From: Candidatus Zixiibacteriota bacterium
Lineage (GTDB): Bacteria; Zixibacteria; MSB-5A5; SM1-73
Assembly (NCBI GenBank): GCA_022866585.1
Contig: JALHUP010000230.1
Span: 1 to 7,950, forward strand
Direction of reading: 5' to 3'
DNA: 7,950 nucleotides
The position numbers were made by a program, and so were the translations under genes. Under the pieces are notes generated by a model that did no database searches, was not told the origin of the DNA, and saw only the letters and a program-made list of their open reading frames with translations. Positions 6,132 through 7,950 of this stretch are shown here, one piece after another. The first letter of the stretch is position 1. Each line of letters opens with the position of its first letter.

Positions 6132-6181
6132 TTAATTCTATTTGACCTTTTCTAAATGGATTACGAAATAACTTTTCTCTT

Positions 6182-7300
6182 TTAAAGCTTTCTTGCCACC
6201 TCTTCTGCCACTTGGGTGGTGGTAGATGATCCGCCCATGTCGTAGGTGCGGACCTTTCCTTCTTTAATGACTGTGGCTGTTGCATTTTCTAAACGAGTTG
6301 CCATCTGAGATTCGCCTAACCAATCCAGCATCAATTTCACGGATAAGAGAGTAGCAATCGGATTGACTTTATTCATCCCTGCATATTTCGGGGCGGAGCC
6401 GTGGGTTGGTTCAAAAACAGCGTAATCATCCCCAATATTCCCGGAGCAGGCAAAGCCCAAGCCTCCCACAAGTTGAGCGCATAAATCGGAGACGATGTCG
6501 CCAAACATGTTGGAGGTCACCAAAACGTCATAATCTTGCGGATTTTTGATAAGCCACATGCACATGGCATCGATGTTGGTCTCCCAGAGGGGAATTTCTG
6601 GATACTCCCTGGCAATCTTCCTGGCTTCTCTTATCATCAAGCCCGAGGTTTCTCTGATAACATTCGGTTTTTCAACTACGGTAACCGATCTTCTTTTATG
6701 TTTTTTAGCATATTCAAAAGCATCCAGAACTATGTTTTGGCAAGCCTTTCGGGTTAATATTCGGAGACTGATCGCAATATCTTCTAAGGGGGTCTTCTCA
6801 AATTTTTTCATAGCGGAGTGATTTTTAAGAAGGACGTCCATCACCTCTTTGGGCAAAGGATGAAACTCCACGCCGGAATAAAGATCTTCCGTATTTTCTC
6901 TGAAAACCACCAAATCAATGCCATCTCGGTAATTTAAAGGGTTCCCAGGATAGGCTTTGCAAGGTCTTAGATTAGTTCGCAAATTGAAAAGTTGGCGAAG
7001 CTTGACAATGGGGCTAAAGTAAACATATCCTTTTCCTTTTAGGCTAAAATCAAGCTCTGCCTCTGCCTCCTCTTTGGGTTTGGAGGTTATGGCTCCAAAC
7101 AGACAACAATCAGTTTTTTTCAAAAGATCAATGGTCCTTTGGGGCAGGGCATTCCCCTCTTTGCACCAAAATTCCCAGCCAATGTCACCGGGGATATATT
7201 CCGCATCCAATTTTAGTTCATCTAAAACAATCTTAGCCGCATTTAAAACATCCTTACCGATTCCATCACCCGGCAGCCAGGCAATCTTGTATTTTGCCAT
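6182..7300 (-). CDS. Isocitrate/isopropylmalate-family dehydrogenase
   Basis: A 372-aa cytoplasmic beta-decarboxylating dehydrogenase that oxidises a 2-hydroxy acid (isocitrate, homoisocitrate or 3-isopropylmalate) with NAD(P). Visible family marks are GDGIG (11-15), SPIVKLRQ with Arg102, then Arg108 and Arg112, FRENTEDLYSG (133-143), EKPN (210-213, catalytic Lys211), metal ligands Asp244, Asp268 and Asp272, and THGSAPKYAG (299-308). The PKYAG…NKVNP stretch keeps the Lys-Tyr and Val found at the NADP-binding positions 344, 345 and 351 of E. coli Icd, which hints at NADP use. The position corresponding to its Arg395 is not arginine. The substrate loop matches neither E. coli Icd (Asn115 is replaced by Ile98) nor standard LeuB, so I give no gene symbol. 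ATG 7298-7300 has AAGGAG nine bases upstream. No leu or other TCA-cycle genes are adjacent. A diverged copy of its C-terminus lies at 5378-5449. Confidence 0.9.
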   Translation of the reverse strand: MAKYKIAWLPGDGIGKDVLNAAKIVLDELKLDAEYIPGDIGWEFWCKEGNALPQRTIDLLKKTDCCLFGAITSKPKEEAEAELDFSLKGKGYVYFSPIVKLRQLFNLRTNLRPCKAYPGNPLNYRDGIDLVVFRENTEDLYSGVEFHPLPKEVMDVLLKNHSAMKKFEKTPLEDIAISLRILTRKACQNIVLDAFEYAKKHKRRSVTVVEKPNVIRETSGLMIREARKIAREYPEIPLWETNIDAMCMWLIKNPQDYDVLVTSNMFGDIVSDLCAQLVGGLGFACSGNIGDDYAVFEPTHGSAPKYAGMNKVNPIATLLSVKLMLDWLGESQMATRLENATATVIKEGKVRTYDMGGSSTTTQVAEEVARKL

Positions 7301-7309
7301 AGAAACATG

Positions 7310-7315
7310 CTCCTT
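7310..7315 (-). promoter_or_regulatory. Shine-Dalgarno site AAGGAG of the dehydrogenase gene
   Basis: AAGGAG ends nine bases before ATG 7298-7300, which fixes the start used. It is stronger than the sites in front of the radical SAM gene, rsmB and the PIN gene. Confidence 0.7.
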
Positions 7316-7344
7316 TTATTTTCTTAAAGGATACAAACATCCCC

Positions 7345-7385
7345 CTCACCCTACCCTCTCCCCGGAGGGGAGAGTAAAAGGTGAG
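7345..7385. repeat. CTCACC…CTCTCCCC-GGA-GGGGAGAG…GGTGAG palindromic repeat
   Basis: CTCTCCCC (7356-7363) and GGGGAGAG (7367-7374) form a perfect 8-bp stem with the loop GGA. Outside it, CTCACC (7345-7350) pairs with GGTGAG (7380-7385). Palindromes of the CCCTCACCC…CTCTCCCC type are dispersed in many bacterial genomes. It lies between the PorV/PorQ-like gene and the dehydrogenase gene and has no T tract suggesting a terminator. Confidence 0.7.
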
Positions 7386-7406
7386 TGAAGCCAAGCTAAC
7401 CTCTTT

Positions 7407-7470
7407 TGGAGTGTCCGCCTTCAGGCAGACCGAAGTTCAGACCATGGTCAAGCTGAAGCTTGACACTCCA
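7407..7470. repeat. 64-bp element with perfect TGGAGTGTC/GACACTCCA inverted ends
   Basis: TGGAGTGTC (7407-7415) is the exact reverse complement of GACACTCCA (7462-7470). Inside are GCCT-TC-AGGC (7417-7426), the 10-bp palindrome GACCATGGTC (7440-7449) and GTCAAGCT-GA-AGCTTGAC (7447-7464), which competes with the right terminal repeat. The ends share GGAGTG…CACTCC with the larger element at 5223-5365. It begins seven bases after the stop of the PorV/PorQ-like gene but has no U tract. Confidence 0.7.
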
Positions 7471-7476
7471 GTATTC

Positions 7477-7950
7477 CTATTTTATTTCAATGTTCAAGGA
7501 TACAGAGTGGACATTGCCCAAATCTGATTTGTAAGGCAGGTAGGCGTAGTCAATGCTGTATTGTTTGAATTTTGTTCCCAGCCCGAATGAAAAGTCTTTT
7601 TCATCAGATCCGATCTGGTAACCCAATCTCATTTTCAAAGTTTGATAAAGACCATACTCCCCACCCAAATGAACTTGAACTTCATCATCTATGGGTTTAA
7701 CTAGATCGAAACCAAGGGTGATATCGCTGTTTAGATTCTTTTTCTCTACTAAATATGTCACCCCCACCTTATACAATGTGGGCAGAGAAAATTTTCCCTT
7801 CTCAAATTTGATTTTTTGACCAAGATTCAATATGGCCAGCCCAAATTTTAAGTTCTCTTTTGGTGAATAAATTCCTCCCAAATCGAATCCCAATCCGCTT
7901 GCCGAATGAATATCTATCTTCTCATAAAGCCATTTTGCAGAAAGTCCCAA
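7477..7950 (-). CDS. PorV/PorQ-like outer-membrane beta-barrel protein (C-terminal part, 5' end beyond window)
   Basis: Only the last 157 or so codons are visible; the frame is open to the window edge and its true start lies outside. The sequence is a series of amphipathic strands separated by short turns (GLGFDLGGIYSPKENLKFGL; LKMRLGYQIGSDEKDFSFGL; QYSIDYAYLPYKSDLGNVHS). It ends SVSLNIEIK and then TAG. The alternating pattern with GG-Y and F-LG turns, and the closing Y-x-DYAY…LGNVHSVSL, are typical of the PorV/PorQ (UPF0164-like) barrels of FCB-group and related bacteria. Such proteins sit in the outer membrane and in some species belong to type IX secretion, but many homologues have no known role. 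The last residue is Lys rather than the aromatic residue usual for classical barrels. There is no signal peptide in view because the N-terminus is missing. Confidence 0.72.
   Translation of the reverse strand: MGLSAKWLYEKIDIHSASGLGFDLGGIYSPKENLKFGLAILNLGQKIKFEKGKFSLPTLYKVGVTYLVEKKNLNSDITLGFDLVKPIDDEVQVHLGGEYGLYQTLKMRLGYQIGSDEKDFSFGLGTKFKQYSIDYAYLPYKSDLGNVHSVSLNIEIK

Overview
The window reads almost entirely on the minus strand and looks like chromosomal DNA of an uncultured, moderately AT-rich Gram-negative bacterium. The left-edge product carries PASTA repeats. The right-edge product looks like a PorV/PorQ-type outer-membrane barrel, a family I associate with the FCB group and neighbouring candidate phyla. 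The taxonomic placement is an inference from gene content only; no rRNA or other phylogenetic marker is present.

In the direction of transcription (right to left) the order is: the C-terminal part of a PorV/PorQ-like protein (7477-7950); a 372-aa isocitrate/isopropylmalate-family dehydrogenase (6182-7300); a PIN-domain protein (5661-6131) overlapping a 66-aa antitoxin-like protein (5468-5668); a short remnant of the 3' end of a second dehydrogenase of the same family (5378-5449); a repeat-filled leader; an 869-aa cobalamin-binding-like/radical SAM protein fused to a DUF2344 domain (2418-5027), closed by a probable intrinsic terminator; rsmB, the 16S rRNA m5C967 methyltransferase (818-2143); and a membrane-anchored PASTA protein that runs off the left edge (1-717) and lacks an ordinary start codon.

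The genes form no single pathway. rsmB and the PASTA gene are probably one transcription unit. The PIN gene and its small partner are translationally coupled: a perfect Shine-Dalgarno sequence lies inside the 3' end of the PIN gene. The radical SAM gene appears to be its own unit, with a weak candidate promoter and a terminator.

The most notable feature is the block at 5378-7300. The full dehydrogenase ends in GGSSTTTQVAEEVARKL. About 0.73 kb further on, past the PIN module, the same strand holds GGSSTTMDVAREVAKKL followed by a stop, with no gene body attached. The PIN module is therefore bracketed by two divergent 3' ends of the same gene family. This could come from a decayed tandem paralogue or from integration at the 3' end of a dehydrogenase gene.

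The longer intergenic spaces are full of palindromic repeats of several types. One has a constant 25-nt head and a CCCG-N6-CGGG hairpin and occurs twice; one copy is built into the terminator. Two others have GGAGTG.../...CACTCC inverted ends. The remaining gaps contain nothing else I can support.
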